From: Thiomonas intermedia
GTDB lineage: Bacteria > Pseudomonadota > Gammaproteobacteria > Burkholderiales > Burkholderiaceae_C
Direction: 5' to 3'
Assembly (NCBI RefSeq): GCF_002028405.1
Contig: NZ_CP020046.1
Span: forward strand, 620,001 to 684,000
Length of the DNA: 64,000 bases
Notes under the pieces: generated by a model
Told to the model about the DNA's origin: nothing
Database searches by the model: none
Seen by the model: the letters and a program-made list of their open reading frames with translations, nothing else
Program-made: the position numbers and the translations under genes
In this document: positions 8,346 through 18,230 of the stretch, piece by piece
How positions within the stretch are numbered: position 1 is the first letter of the stretch
Layout: each line of letters starts with the position of its first letter

Positions 8346-9225
8346 GTCCTCTCCCACCCAAGCCGCACTGGCATTCTGCGCCCAGCAGGATTTTCCACCC
8401 GCGCTCTACATGGTGGCCGCGCCCATCGGCAACCTCGCGGACATCAGCCTGCGCGCCCTGGCCGTGCTCCACCATGCCGACCATATCGCCGCCGAAGACA
8501 CCCGCGTGGCGCAGCGCCTGCTGGAGGCCTACGGTCTGCGCAAGCCCGCATGGCGTTGCGACCAACACCGCGAGGCCCAGGCCGCGCAGCAGATCGTGGC
8601 GGCCATCAGCGCCGGGGAGCGTGTGGCTTTTGTCAGCGATGCCGGCACGCCGGGTATCAGCGATCCGGGCAGCCGCATCACCGCGGCCGTGCAAGCCGCC
8701 GGGCTGCGGGTGATGCCCATTCCGGGCGCCAGCGCGGTGACAACGGCGCTCAGCGCCAGCGGGTTGGACCTGCACGCGGGTTTCAGTTTCGCCGGTTTCG
8801 CCCCCGAAAAATCGGTGGCGCTGCGCGCCTTCCTGCAAGCGGCGCTGCAGGGTTCGCAGGTGACGGTGTTCTTCGAGGCGCCCCACCGGCTGCACGCCTG
8901 CCTGGAGACTCTGCACGCCCTGGACCCACAGGCTCGGCTGGTGATCGCCAAGGAGTTGAGCAAGCAGTTCGAAACCCTGCTGCCCTGCACGCCACAAGCC
9001 GCGCTCGACTGGCTGGCGGCCGATCCTCGTCGCGCGCAGGGCGAATTCGTCGTGCTGCTGCAACCCCGCGCACCCCAGGCCACACTCGATGGACGGGCCA
9101 CCGCGCTGTTGCAGCGGCTGGCGCAGGAGCTGCCGGCTTCGCGCGCCGCGGCCGTCGCCGCCGATCTCACCGGCCTCAAACGCGACGTGCTCTATCGCTG
9201 GCTGCTCGATCAAAAGCAGGACTGA
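8344..9225 (+). CDS. rsmI: 16S rRNA (cytidine1402-2'-O)-methyltransferase
   Basis: The 293-residue tetrapyrrole-methylase-fold enzyme 2'-O-methylates C1402 in the 16S rRNA P-site region using SAM. Motifs seen are VAAPIGNLADISLRAL (about 23-38), AAEDTRVAQRLL, the SAM-binding VSDAGTPGISDPGSR (about 97-111) and IPGASAVTTALSASG. The C-terminal tail ends LKRDVLYRWLLDQKQD. The start at 8344 gives a roughly 20-residue leader typical of betaproteobacterial RsmI. The gene is divergent from yraN, with start codons overlapping by 2 nt, and converges on the GGDEF gene. Confidence 0.95.
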   Translation: MSSPTQAALAFCAQQDFPPALYMVAAPIGNLADISLRALAVLHHADHIAAEDTRVAQRLLEAYGLRKPAWRCDQHREAQAAQQIVAAISAGERVAFVSDAGTPGISDPGSRITAAVQAAGLRVMPIPGASAVTTALSASGLDLHAGFSFAGFAPEKSVALRAFLQAALQGSQVTVFFEAPHRLHACLETLHALDPQARLVIAKELSKQFETLLPCTPQAALDWLAADPRRAQGEFVVLLQPRAPQATLDGRATALLQRLAQELPASRAAAVAADLTGLKRDVLYRWLLDQKQD

Positions 9226-9267
9226 AACTAGGGCCTGTTCAACTAGGGCCCGCTCACGCCCGGACGC

Positions 9268-11529
9268 TCAAACCGGCGCGGCAGGTTCGCCCGTCCAGAT
9301 TTCGACGCGGTTGCGTCCGGCCTGCTTGGCGCGATAGAGCGCCTGGTCGGCGCGGTCGAGGAGTTCATCGGCATCCTTGATCGACAGAATGGGGAGAAAC
9401 TCTGCAATGCCAATGCTGGTGGTCAGGGTCATGCCGCTCTGAGAGACGGGCGGCAGGCAGCTCGCTTCCTGAATGGCCAGACGCAGGCGCTGCGCCACGT
9501 CGAACGCAACCTGCCGCGTGGTCTGCGGCAGCAGGATGGCGAATTCGTCACCGCCCAGCCGTCCACAGATGTCATGCCCGCGCAGCTGCTGCATACAGGT
9601 CTGCGCGAAGCAGCGGATGACCGCGTCGCCGGCCTGGTGACCGAGCTGGTCGTTGACCAGCTTGAAGCGGTCGATGTCCAGCGCCAGAACGGCGAAGGGA
9701 ATGCCCTCGCGCTGCGCCCGGCGCAGTTCGAGCGCGGCGCGCGCCAGGAAATAGCGGCGATTGGGAATGCCGGTGAGTGTGTCGGTGTAGGCGAGATTGC
9801 GCAGTTCGTTCTCGCGGGCCTTGGCCTCGGTGATGTCCTTGAAGGCGAAGATCAGCGCGTCGTCGTCGCGGTAACGCCCACGGGTCACCGACAGCAGCAG
9901 CCAGACCTCGGTCCCGTCGAGACGTTGGAACTGCGCCTCCATGCCGCGCACCACCCCGCCCTCGCGCTGCAAGCGCAGCAGCAGTTGATCGCGATCGACC
10001 GAATCCCCCCAGAGATGACGCATCGACTGGCCGGCATATTGCGCATACGAGCCGCGGAACAGGCCGTCTGCCGCCTTGTTGGAGAACAGCAGCGCCGCAT
10101 CGGTGGTGCGGGTAATGACCAAAGGCACGGGCGACTCCTCCGCGAGAAAGCGGAAGCGCTGTTCGTCTTCGCTGAGCTGCTGCTGCAGTTGCTTGAGCGC
10201 CGTGATGTCCTGCATGCTGGTGACCACGCCGACGATCTGCCGGCTCACGGCGTCTCGCACCAGGGCCTTGTTCAGAATCCACACCGTGGGTTCATGGTCG
10301 GGATGCAGATACGGCGCCTCGCGCGTGACCTGCAGACTGCCTGAGAGCAGCTCGTTGTCCATCTCTTCCCAGATACGGCCCAGCGTCGAGCCGAGAATCT
10401 GCGACCCGGTGCGCCCGTGGATTTCCGGCCCGCCCAGCCCGACCAGCAGGTTGAAGGCCACGTTCACCCGGGTGAATCGTCCCTGCGGATCGCTGAACGC
10501 CACCGGGTTGGGCAGGGCATTGAGCAGCGATTCCTGAAACCGCAGCTGCGCCTGCGTCGTCGCCTGGCTGATCTGCAGCGCGGCGGTGCGGCGGTTGACC
10601 TTCTTCTCCAGCGTGGCGTTGATGTCGCGCACCTGCTTGAGCGCCACGGTGCGCTCGTTGGCCAGCAACCCGGCCAGCAGGATGGCGCTGGACAGCGCCA
10701 TCAGAATGATCTGCATGGAAAGGAAACGGTCGCTGCCCAGCATGCCGTACATCGGCCCGTGCTGGAACACGGTGGCCGTGACAATGATCAGGCTGATGAT
10801 GGCATTCAGGCTGACCGAAAGCGCGAGTGGCAGCCGCATGGCCGTCCACAGCAGCGGCAGGATGACCAGACTCGCCAGGCCAATGGGCAAAGCGCTCGGC
10901 CCGGACGGCATGAGATAGACGAGCAGAGTCCCCACCACGGCGAGAATCGGCAGCAGCACCATCTCCCACTTGAACGCCGCCCGCAGCGTTTCGGGCGATT
11001 CCCGCCGCAGCAGTTCCGCCACCGGCGCGAGCACGATGATGCTGGCCATGTCGGTGATCCACCACTGCAGCCCCAGATCGGGCGACATCGGCGTGTGGCC
11101 GAAACCAAAGAATGCGGCTGCGGCGGCGCCGACGGCTGCCGACACCCCGGACGCCAGAAGGCCCATCGTGCCGATGAACCAGACGGCATCGGCCGTGACC
11201 TCAAAACCCTGCCAACGTACAGCCCGTCGCCGCAGAACCCACAGCCCCAGCAGCGGTCCCAAGGCATCGCCCCCTGCGATCATCAGACTGGCCTGCGGCC
11301 CCCACCCCAATAGAAGATGGGCACTCAGCCAGGAGGCCAGCAGAACAGCCGGTGCCATCGACGCACCCTGCGCGATGAAGGCGAACGCAGCCACTGCGGC
11401 AGAGGGCCAGATCATCAACTCGCTCGACCGCACCCCAAGCACCAGCCACGCCAGCACGACGTAAGACACCACAATGCCCGCGGACCAGAACAGCCAGCGG
11501 GACAGGGAGCGGGTGGACGAGGGAAACAT
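9268..11529 (-). CDS. MASE1-PAS-PAS-GGDEF diguanylate cyclase
   Basis: This is a 753-residue membrane sensor that should make cyclic di-GMP from two GTP. Residues about 1-290 form a MASE1-type sensor with eight or so membrane segments. A short coiled coil (NATLEKKVNRRTAALQIS) follows, then two PAS domains (about 325-445 and 455-580, with WLLLSVTRGRYRDDD typical of PAC). The C-terminal GGDEF domain has an intact GGDEF motif (about 659-663), LALDIDRFKLVND, and an RxxD inhibitory site RGHD exactly five residues upstream. It therefore looks catalytically active and product-inhibited. ATG 11529 is preferred over GTG 11532. The signal sensed is unknown. Confidence 0.93.
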   Translation of the reverse strand: MFPSSTRSLSRWLFWSAGIVVSYVVLAWLVLGVRSSELMIWPSAAVAAFAFIAQGASMAPAVLLASWLSAHLLLGWGPQASLMIAGGDALGPLLGLWVLRRRAVRWQGFEVTADAVWFIGTMGLLASGVSAAVGAAAAAFFGFGHTPMSPDLGLQWWITDMASIIVLAPVAELLRRESPETLRAAFKWEMVLLPILAVVGTLLVYLMPSGPSALPIGLASLVILPLLWTAMRLPLALSVSLNAIISLIIVTATVFQHGPMYGMLGSDRFLSMQIILMALSSAILLAGLLANERTVALKQVRDINATLEKKVNRRTAALQISQATTQAQLRFQESLLNALPNPVAFSDPQGRFTRVNVAFNLLVGLGGPEIHGRTGSQILGSTLGRIWEEMDNELLSGSLQVTREAPYLHPDHEPTVWILNKALVRDAVSRQIVGVVTSMQDITALKQLQQQLSEDEQRFRFLAEESPVPLVITRTTDAALLFSNKAADGLFRGSYAQYAGQSMRHLWGDSVDRDQLLLRLQREGGVVRGMEAQFQRLDGTEVWLLLSVTRGRYRDDDALIFAFKDITEAKARENELRNLAYTDTLTGIPNRRYFLARAALELRRAQREGIPFAVLALDIDRFKLVNDQLGHQAGDAVIRCFAQTCMQQLRGHDICGRLGGDEFAILLPQTTRQVAFDVAQRLRLAIQEASCLPPVSQSGMTLTTSIGIAEFLPILSIKDADELLDRADQALYRAKQAGRNRVEIWTGEPAAPV

Positions 11530-11837
11530 CACGGGGTACGACAGGCTCAGTCAGTCATCGATTCGAAAGGGCGGAGACAAAAATCTTGACAATCCCGACA
11601 AACTGCCGAAATCAGCTCAGGTCTTGCATTATTCCTGTACGGCCTGAGTGGCTTCTTCGTCAGTCTGGGGGGATTCTCATCAACACGACGCACCCTGTCC
11701 GTGAATTTCGTCACGCTGCCAGCGTGCATTCACCGATCGATCGCCTGCGAAGTGCGAAAAATGCGCATTACTGCACAGAGTCCGCGGGAAGGGCCTCGCG
11801 CATAATTTGCGCATCCCTCTTCTTCGCAGCGCATTCC

Positions 11838-12221
11838 GTGTTCAAACTGTTTCGCACCCGGCAGACCCTCTCCCAACCCGCTTCCCCAAGCGCCCGCGAC
11901 AGCGAACTTCGCGGGACCACGCTGGAGGGCTATCACTTCGCCATCCGCGTCGAACGCAACCCCGCGGGAGAGGCGCACCGCCTGATCGGCTGGCACGGGT
12001 CGTCGCAGGGCGGCGGGCGCGTCGATCTGCGGCGCGAAGCCGAAGGGCTGTGGCGCGACGGCCAGGGGCGGCAGGCCGCAAGCGTGGACGACCTGCTCGC
12101 ACCGTCCGTTCGGCGCAGCGCGGCGTGGACTGCCCAATGGTGCGAAGTCTTGCCGGTCGGCGCCACGTCCGAACCCGAGCCCCCTTCGGCGTCTGCGGAA
12201 CTGCACGTTCAGGAGCCCTGA
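11838..12221 (+). CDS. Hypothetical protein, 127 residues
   Basis: I do not recognise this protein. From GTG 11838 it is 127 residues, soluble, Arg- and Gly-rich, with the central phrase EGYHFAIRVERNPAGEAHRL and GWHGSSQGGGRVDLRRE, and a Pro/Glu-rich tail. Its stop overlaps the ATG of the SGNH hydrolase by one base (TGATG at 12219), so the two are probably translationally coupled. No clear ribosome-binding site precedes the GTG. The preceding 308 nt (11530-11837) contain a TTGACA at 11586-11591 but no convincing -10 box, and otherwise nothing I can name. Confidence 0.6.
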   Translation: MFKLFRTRQTLSQPASPSARDSELRGTTLEGYHFAIRVERNPAGEAHRLIGWHGSSQGGGRVDLRREAEGLWRDGQGRQAASVDDLLAPSVRRSAAWTAQWCEVLPVGATSEPEPPSASAELHVQEP

Positions 12222-13030
12222 TGAAACCCATGCACCCCAAGCCTTCGCCACACCGCCGTGTCTTGATGCAGGCCGCAGCGGGCGCCCTGCTGCTCAGTCC
12301 CTGGCTGCATCCGCAGCCTGCGATGGCCGGGGTCAATCTGGCCGCCGTGCCCATCGGGCGCATGGACCTGCCGTGGTGGCGCAAGCGCTTTGACGCCTCG
12401 CTGAAGCAGGTACGCCACAGCCGGGCGGAACTGGTCTGGCTGGGCGACTCCATCACCCAGAACTGGGAGCGCAACGGCCCGCAGCCCTGGGCCGACTATC
12501 AGCCCATCTGGCAGCGCGAGTACGGACGCTATGACCCGCTCAATCTCGGCTTCATCGGCGACACGACGTCCAGTGTGTTGTGGCGGCTCGATCACGGCCA
12601 GGTCCAGGGTCTGTCGCCCAAGGTGCTCATCCTGCTGATCGGCGCCAACAACCTGGGGCGGCCGCACTGGGGCGCCCCCCTCACCGTGCCGGGCATCGAG
12701 GCCGTGGTCGACAAGGTGCATCAGCTGCTGCCTCATACCCAGGTGCTGCTGCTGGGGGTGCTGCCCAGCCGGCGTTCGGCCTGGATCAGCGAACAGACCC
12801 TCAAGATCAATGCGGCGCTGGCTTCGCGCTATGCCCACAGCGAGCGGGTGACCTTCAAAGACGTGGGGCAGGTCTTGCTCGACCCCCAGGGGCAGCCCGA
12901 TCCGGCCCTCTATCTCGAAGGTCACGAGCCCCATCAGAGCGTGCTGCTGCACCCGGACGCCCAGGGCATGGAACGCATCGCCCAGGCAATCGCGCCCACG
13001 CTGGACAAACTCATGCAGCAGGCACGCTAG
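12221..13030 (+). CDS. Exported SGNH/GDSL-type hydrolase
   Basis: The 269-residue protein resembles PAF-acetylhydrolase-beta-like SGNH esterases. The N-terminus has a possible Tat signal (PHRRVLMQAAAGALLLSP, twin Arg at about 13-14) and a likely AMAG cleavage region near residue 37. Block I is LVWLGDSITQNW (catalytic Ser in GDSIT, about 76-80), block II has the Gly in GFIGDTTSSV, and block III is LLIGANNLG. Block V gives LLHPDAQGM, but the Asp usually three residues before the His is not present (Val instead), so the triad may rely on a Ser-His pair or another acid. The substrate is unknown. Confidence 0.83.
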   Translation: MKPMHPKPSPHRRVLMQAAAGALLLSPWLHPQPAMAGVNLAAVPIGRMDLPWWRKRFDASLKQVRHSRAELVWLGDSITQNWERNGPQPWADYQPIWQREYGRYDPLNLGFIGDTTSSVLWRLDHGQVQGLSPKVLILLIGANNLGRPHWGAPLTVPGIEAVVDKVHQLLPHTQVLLLGVLPSRRSAWISEQTLKINAALASRYAHSERVTFKDVGQVLLDPQGQPDPALYLEGHEPHQSVLLHPDAQGMERIAQAIAPTLDKLMQQAR

Positions 13031-13128
13031 GCCCTGTTCACCCTCGCGCAAAGCCTCGGGAGCTGTGGAATACTGAGGCACGCACACGCCCTGCCCATTC
13101 CGACAACAACCGTTCTGCAGGAGACCCC

Positions 13129-13632
13129 ATGAGTGCTTCCCTTCATCTTCGTCTGCCCCTGGCCATCGGCCTGTGCGCCGCGCTGGCTTCGCCTGTCTTC
13201 GCGGCTGATCCGCTCACGGTCACCGTGCACCGCCTCACGCTCGATGCTGCCGAGCGCATCGCGCAAGGCGCGATCAAAGCCTGCCGGGCCAAGGGCCTGC
13301 AGGTCAGCGTCTCCGTGGTGGACCGCAACGGCATCGTGCAGGCCACGCTGCGCGACACCCTGGCCCCGCCCGTCTCGCTCGACATCAGTCGGCAGAAGGC
13401 CTTTACTGCCGCGATGTTCGGCATCAAGGGCACGGCCATGGGGCCTCAGGCCGCCTCGCCCCTGGCCCTGCTGGGTGACGGTCTGGCCTTTACCGCGGGC
13501 TCCGTGCCGATCGAGGCCGGCGGCCGCATGTATGGCGCCGTGGGCGTGAGCGGCGCGCCTGACGGCAAGCTCGACGAGGAGTGCGCCCAGGCCGGGCTGG
13601 ACGCCGTCTTGCCCGATCTCGAAATGCAATAA
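13129..13632 (+). CDS. Secreted GlcG/HbpS family heme-degrading-type protein
   Basis: The 167-residue protein has a clear Sec signal peptide (cleavage near VFAADP, residue 25) and a GlcG/HbpS (DUF336) domain: LTLDAAERIAQGAIKACRAKG, VSVVDRNGIVQATLRDT, and GAVGVSGAPDGKLDEECA near the end. Family members bind heme or act as sensory or co-factor proteins, often forming octamers. An AGGAGA ribosome site sits 8 nt before ATG 13129. It stands alone between the SGNH hydrolase and parE, and a GC-rich hairpin follows. Confidence 0.88.
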   Translation: MSASLHLRLPLAIGLCAALASPVFAADPLTVTVHRLTLDAAERIAQGAIKACRAKGLQVSVSVVDRNGIVQATLRDTLAPPVSLDISRQKAFTAAMFGIKGTAMGPQAASPLALLGDGLAFTAGSVPIEAGGRMYGAVGVSGAPDGKLDEECAQAGLDAVLPDLEMQ

Positions 13633-13661
13633 GGCCCCCTGCCTACAATCCTCCCCCAGAC

Positions 13662-13715
13662 CCGCACGGCCATCGCGCCGTGCGGATCTGCCCCCGCAGC
13701 GGCCTGCCTGTTTTT
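13662..13715 (+). terminator. Possible terminator after the GlcG/HbpS gene
   Basis: An 8-bp stem CCGCACGG/CCGTGCGG (13662-13669 and 13678-13685) is followed after 24 nt by a run of six T near 13710. The spacing is long for a classic intrinsic terminator, so the call is tentative. The rest of the gap to parE holds a CCCCAG/TTGGGG inverted repeat near 13775 but no sure promoter. Confidence 0.4.
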
Positions 13716-13835
13716 TGGGCAGCCCGATTGACCCGCATGAAATCAGGGCTTTCCGCCCATCCGGTGTGACATTTTCCCCAGCCATTGGGGATAACTAGGC
13801 CCCGGATGCCTCCCTGTGGATAATTTTTCCGACCC

Positions 13836-15878
13836 ATGGCCAGCCGCCGATCTCCCGCCTATTCCGAATCGTCCATCCGCGTGCTCAAGGGGCTGGAGCC
13901 CGTGCGGCAGCGGCCGGGCATGTACACCCGCACCGACAACCCGCTGCACATCGTGCAGGAGGTGATCGACAACAGCGCCGACGAAGCCCTGGGCGGATAC
14001 TGTCAGCACATCGCCGTCACGCTTCATGCCGACGGCAGCGTGAGCGTCGAAGACGATGGCCGCGGCATCCCCTTCGGCATGCACCCGGACGAGAACGCGC
14101 CGGTGGTCGAGCTGGTGTTCACCCGGCTGCATGCCGGCGGCAAGTTCGACAAGCTGCAAGGCGGCGCCTACAGCTTCTCGGGCGGTCTGCACGGCGTGGG
14201 CGTCTCGGTCACAAACGCGCTAGCGGCGCGGCTGGAAGTCACCGTCTGGCGCGACGGCCAGGTGGCGCATCTCGTGTTCGCCGGCGGCGAGGTCATCGAA
14301 GCTCTGACGCTGCGAAAAACCACGCGCGATGAACGCAAAAACGGCACCCGGGTGCGGGTCTGGCCCGATGCCAAATACTTCGACAGCCCCCATCTTCCTC
14401 TGGCCGAGCTCACCCATCTGCTGCGCAGTAAGGCCGTGCTGCTGCCCGGGGTGAAGGTCGATCTGATGCAGGAGAAGACGGGCGACACCACGCACTGGGA
14501 ATATGCCCGCGGGCTGCGCGACTATCTGCTCGGCACCCTGCCCGCCGAGCCCTTCATCGACCTGTTCGAGGGCGAGCACTACGCCAGCGCGTCCGACCAG
14601 GAGAGCTTCGCGGAGGGCGAAGGCGCGGCCTGGTGCGTGGCCTTCACCGAAGAGGGCGCTCTGCTTCGCGAGTCCTACGTCAACCTGATCCCGACGCCGG
14701 CCGGTGGCACGCACGAGGCCGGCTTGCGCGAGGGCCTGTTCCAGGCGGTGAAGGGCTTCATCGAACTGCACAACTTGCAGCCCAAGGGCGTGAAACTGCT
14801 GCCGGAAGACGTGTTCGCGCGGGCGTCCTTCGTGCTTTCCGCGCGGGTGCTCGATCCGCAGTTCCAGGGTCAGATCAAGGAAAAACTCAACAGCCGCGAT
14901 GCGCTGCGCCTGGTCGGCCAGGCCGTGCGACCCGTGCTCGAACTCTGGCTGCACGAGCGGGTGGACCAGGGCCGCAAGCTCGCCGAGCTTGTCATCCGCC
15001 AGGCGCAGAGCCGCCTGCGCGCATCGCAAAAGGTGGAGAAGAAAAAGGGCTCGGGCGTGGCCGTGCTGCCGGGCAAGCTGACCGACTGTGAAAGCCGCGA
15101 TACCGATCGCACCGAACTCTTTCTGGTGGAAGGCGATTCCGCCGGAGGCTCGGCCAAGATGGGCCGCGACAAGGAGTTCCAGGCCGTGCTGCCGCTGCGG
15201 GGCAAGGTGCTCAATTCCTGGGAAGTGGAGCGCGACCGGCTGTTCGCCAACACCGAGATCCACGACATCGCCGTGGCCATCGGCGTCGATCCGCACGGCA
15301 AGGACGACCTGCCCGATCTGTCGAACCTGCGCTACGGCCGGATCTGCATTCTGAGCGATGCCGACGTGGACGGCTCGCACATCCAGGTCTTGCTGCTCAC
15401 CCTGTTCTTCCGCCACTTCCCCAGGCTCATCGAACGCGGTCATGTCTGCGTGGCCCGCCCCCCGCTCTACCGCCTCGACGCTCCCGCGCGCGGCAAGAAG
15501 CCGGCGCAGAAAATCTACGTGCTCGACGACGCCGAGCTGCAGGCCGCGCAGGACAAGCTGCGCAAGGAGGGCCTGAAGGACGGCGCCTGGCAGATCTCGC
15601 GCTTCAAGGGCCTGGGCGAAATGAGCGCCGAGCAGCTCTGGGACACCACCCTCAACCCCGATACCCGCCGCCTGTACCGCGTGCGGCCCGACGACGCCGA
15701 AGCGCCCCCAGACGCCGGGCCGCCCCAAGTCGAGGGCAGCCCCCTCGGGGAGCAGCGAGCCCCTGCGAGCGTGGGGGCAACCGAACTTCTGTTCCATCAA
15801 CTCATGGGCAAGGGCGAAGCCCAGGCCCGCCGCGCGCTGATGGAGGAATACGGCGACCAGATCGATGTGGACATCTGA
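13836..15878 (+). CDS. parE: DNA topoisomerase IV subunit B
   Basis: The 680-residue ATPase subunit of topoisomerase IV, with ParC, decatenates daughter chromosomes. The GHKL ATPase motifs are EVIDNSADEAL (about 47-57), EDDGRGIPFGMH and GGLHGVGVSVTNAL. The TOPRIM region has LFLVEGDSAGGSAKMGRD (about 428-445) and ILSDADVDGSHIQ. A 20-odd-residue Pro/Gly-rich insert (about 628-648) near the C-terminus is encoded by a REP-like repeat that keeps the frame open before the conserved LLFHQLMGKGEAQARR and the ending DQIDVDI. parC starts 12 nt downstream, so parE-parC form an operon. Confidence 0.97.
   Translation: MASRRSPAYSESSIRVLKGLEPVRQRPGMYTRTDNPLHIVQEVIDNSADEALGGYCQHIAVTLHADGSVSVEDDGRGIPFGMHPDENAPVVELVFTRLHAGGKFDKLQGGAYSFSGGLHGVGVSVTNALAARLEVTVWRDGQVAHLVFAGGEVIEALTLRKTTRDERKNGTRVRVWPDAKYFDSPHLPLAELTHLLRSKAVLLPGVKVDLMQEKTGDTTHWEYARGLRDYLLGTLPAEPFIDLFEGEHYASASDQESFAEGEGAAWCVAFTEEGALLRESYVNLIPTPAGGTHEAGLREGLFQAVKGFIELHNLQPKGVKLLPEDVFARASFVLSARVLDPQFQGQIKEKLNSRDALRLVGQAVRPVLELWLHERVDQGRKLAELVIRQAQSRLRASQKVEKKKGSGVAVLPGKLTDCESRDTDRTELFLVEGDSAGGSAKMGRDKEFQAVLPLRGKVLNSWEVERDRLFANTEIHDIAVAIGVDPHGKDDLPDLSNLRYGRICILSDADVDGSHIQVLLLTLFFRHFPRLIERGHVCVARPPLYRLDAPARGKKPAQKIYVLDDAELQAAQDKLRKEGLKDGAWQISRFKGLGEMSAEQLWDTTLNPDTRRLYRVRPDDAEAPPDAGPPQVEGSPLGEQRAPASVGATELLFHQLMGKGEAQARRALMEEYGDQIDVDI
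15718..15779. repeat. REP-like C/G-rich repeat inserted in frame inside parE
   Basis: The segment GGGCCGCCCCAAGTCGAGGG followed by CAGCCCCCTCGGGG and CCCCTGCGAGCGTGGGGGC matches the style of dispersed intergenic repeats of Burkholderiales. Its length preserves the parE frame and codes a low-complexity linker. A relative of this repeat class is seen intergenically near 28548-28610. Confidence 0.6.
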
Positions 15879-15890
15879 TTTTCCAAAGTG

Positions 15891-18224
15891 ATGAGCGAAC
15901 AAGCCCCCCTCGAATTCGACAACCGGCCGGAAGACGACGCCGATTCGCTGGCGCTGGGCGACTATGCCCGCAGCGCCTATCTCGACTACGCCATCTCCGT
16001 GGTCAAGGGCCGCGCCCTGCCCGATGTCTGCGACGGCCTGAAGCCGGTGCAGCGGCGCATTCTCTACGCCATGTGGCGCATGGGGCTGGCGTTCGATGCC
16101 AAGCCGGTCAAGTCGGCTCGCGTGGTCGGCGACGTGCTCGGCCGCTTTCACCCGCATGGCGACCAGGCCGCCTACGACGCCCTGGTGCGGCTGTCGCAGA
16201 ACTTCGCGCAGCGCTATCCGCTGATCGACGGCCAGGGCAACTTCGGCTCGCGCGATGGCGACGGTGCCGCGGCGATGCGCTACACCGAAGCGCGACTGGC
16301 CCCCATCGCCCGGCTGCTGCTCAGCGAGATCGACGCAGGCACCGCCGACTTCATTCCCAACTATGACGGCTCGACCACCGAGCCCCGGCTCCTGCCCGCG
16401 CGGCTGCCTTTCGTGCTGCTCAATGGCGCCAGCGGCATCGCCGTGGGCATGGCCACCGAGATCCCTTCGCACAATCTGCGCGAGGTCGCCAGCGCCTGCG
16501 TGGCCCTGCTCAAGAATCCCCGGCTCGAACTCGCCGAGGCCCTGGCGCTGATGCCCGGGCCCGACTTCGCCACCGGGGGCCAGCTCATCTCCAGCCCGCA
16601 GGACATCGCCGCGGCCTATGCCAGCGGCCGCGGCAGCCTGAAAGTGCGGGCCCGCTGGACGGTGGAAGAACTCGCGCGTGGCCAGTGGCAACTGGTCATC
16701 AACGAACTGCCGCACGGCACCAGCACCCAACAGGTTCTCGAAGAAATCGAGGAGCTCAGCAACCCCAAGATCCGTCCCGGCAAAAAAGCGCTCGCACCCG
16801 AGCAGATCGCGCTGAAGACCAGCCTGCTGGGTCTGCTCGACACCGTGCGCGATGAGTCGGGCCGTGAGGCTGCCGTGCGGCTGGTGTTCGAGCCGCGCAG
16901 CTCGCGCATTGACGTGGCCGAGTTCGTCAACACCCTGCTCGCCCGCACCAGCCTGGAGACCAGCGTGCCGATCAATCTGGTGATGATCGGCGCCGACGGC
17001 AAACCACGCCAGAAGGGGCTGATGGACATGCTGCGCGAATGGGTCGCCTACCGCCGCGACACCGTGCAGCGCCGCTCGCGCCACCGGCTGGAGCAGGTGG
17101 ACGCCCGCATCCACATCCTGCAGGGGCGGCAGCAGGTGCTGCTCAACCTCGACGAGGTGATCGACACCATCCGCAACAGCGACGACCCCAAGCCCGCGCT
17201 AATGGCGCGCTTCGATCTCACCGAGCTGCAGGCCGACGATATTCTCGACATGCGGCTGCGCCAGCTCGCCCGTCTCGAGGCCATCCGCATCGACAAGGAA
17301 CTCGCGGCCCAGCGCGCCGAGCAGGCCGATCTGCAGAAGCTGCTGGCCGACGACCGGGCCATGACGCGGCGCATCATCAGCGAGATCGAGGCCGACGCCA
17401 AGCAATTCGGCGACGACCGCCGCACCCTCATCCAGGCCGAACAGCGCGCCGTGGCCGAGGTCAAGGTGGTGGATGAACCCGTCACGGTCATCGTGTCGCA
17501 GAAAGGCTGGCTGCGCACGCAGAAAGGCCACGGCCTGACTCTCGACACCCTCGCCTTCAAACCCGGCGACGCGCTCTACGCCACGTTCGAATGCCGCAGC
17601 GTCGATCCCCTCGTCGTGCTTGGCAGCGATGGCCGGGCGTATTCATTCGATGTGGCCGACCTGCCCGGCGGACGCGGCGACGGTCAGCCCGTCACCACCT
17701 TCATCGAACTCGCACCGGGCACGCAGGCCCTGCACTACCTCGCGGGCGCCCGCACCACGGCCCTGCTGCTGTGGACGGCGCAGGGCTTCGGCTTTGTCGC
17801 GCGGCTGGGCGATGCCTTGAGCCGCCAGCGCGCGGGCAAAACCTTCATGACGCTGGAAGACGGCGATCTCCCGCAACGGCCCCTGGTCCTGGGCATTGAC
17901 GGGGGCGACAGCCCAACGGGCCGACTCGCCCTTCTCAGTGCGGGCGGCCGTCTGCTGCTCTATCCCGCGGCCGAGGTCAAGACGCTGTCGCGCGGCGGTC
18001 GGGGCGTCACCCTGATGGCGCTGGACGCCAAGGAGGCGCTGCTCAGCATCGCCCACCTGGCCGGCGAACGCGAGGCCCTGCTGGTCAGCGGCAAAGGCCG
18101 CAGCGGCACCGAACGCAGCACTAGCCTGAGCAGCACGCAACAGGCCCTCTATCTCGGCAAGCGCGCCAAGCGGGGACGCAAGCTGGAAATCACCTTCAAG
18201 CCCGAGCGACTCGATCGCGGCTGA
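15891..18224 (+). CDS. parC: DNA topoisomerase IV subunit A
   Basis: The 777-residue DNA-cleaving subunit of topoisomerase IV has its catalytic Tyr at about 131 in [13 protein letters not shown], preceded by the usual [12 protein letters not shown]. The winged-helix region has [14 protein letters not shown]; the residue aligned with the quinolone-contact Ser of E. coli ParC appears to be Gln, a natural variation I cannot interpret. The C-terminal half shows beta-propeller-like blades ([42 protein letters not shown]). ATG 15891 is preferred over the adjacent GTG 15888. It lies 12 nt after parE. Confidence 0.97.
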   Translation: MSEQAPLEFDNRPEDDADSLALGDYARSAYLDYAISVVKGRALPDVCDGLKPVQRRILYAMWRMGLAFDAKPVKSARVVGDVLGRFHPHGDQAAYDALVRLSQNFAQRYPLIDGQGNFGSRDGDGAAAMRYTEARLAPIARLLLSEIDAGTADFIPNYDGSTTEPRLLPARLPFVLLNGASGIAVGMATEIPSHNLREVASACVALLKNPRLELAEALALMPGPDFATGGQLISSPQDIAAAYASGRGSLKVRARWTVEELARGQWQLVINELPHGTSTQQVLEEIEELSNPKIRPGKKALAPEQIALKTSLLGLLDTVRDESGREAAVRLVFEPRSSRIDVAEFVNTLLARTSLETSVPINLVMIGADGKPRQKGLMDMLREWVAYRRDTVQRRSRHRLEQVDARIHILQGRQQVLLNLDEVIDTIRNSDDPKPALMARFDLTELQADDILDMRLRQLARLEAIRIDKELAAQRAEQADLQKLLADDRAMTRRIISEIEADAKQFGDDRRTLIQAEQRAVAEVKVVDEPVTVIVSQKGWLRTQKGHGLTLDTLAFKPGDALYATFECRSVDPLVVLGSDGRAYSFDVADLPGGRGDGQPVTTFIELAPGTQALHYLAGARTTALLLWTAQGFGFVARLGDALSRQRAGKTFMTLEDGDLPQRPLVLGIDGGDSPTGRLALLSAGGRLLLYPAAEVKTLSRGGRGVTLMALDAKEALLSIAHLAGEREALLVSGKGRSGTERSTSLSSTQQALYLGKRAKRGRKLEITFKPERLDRG

Positions 18225-18230
18225 AAAACA

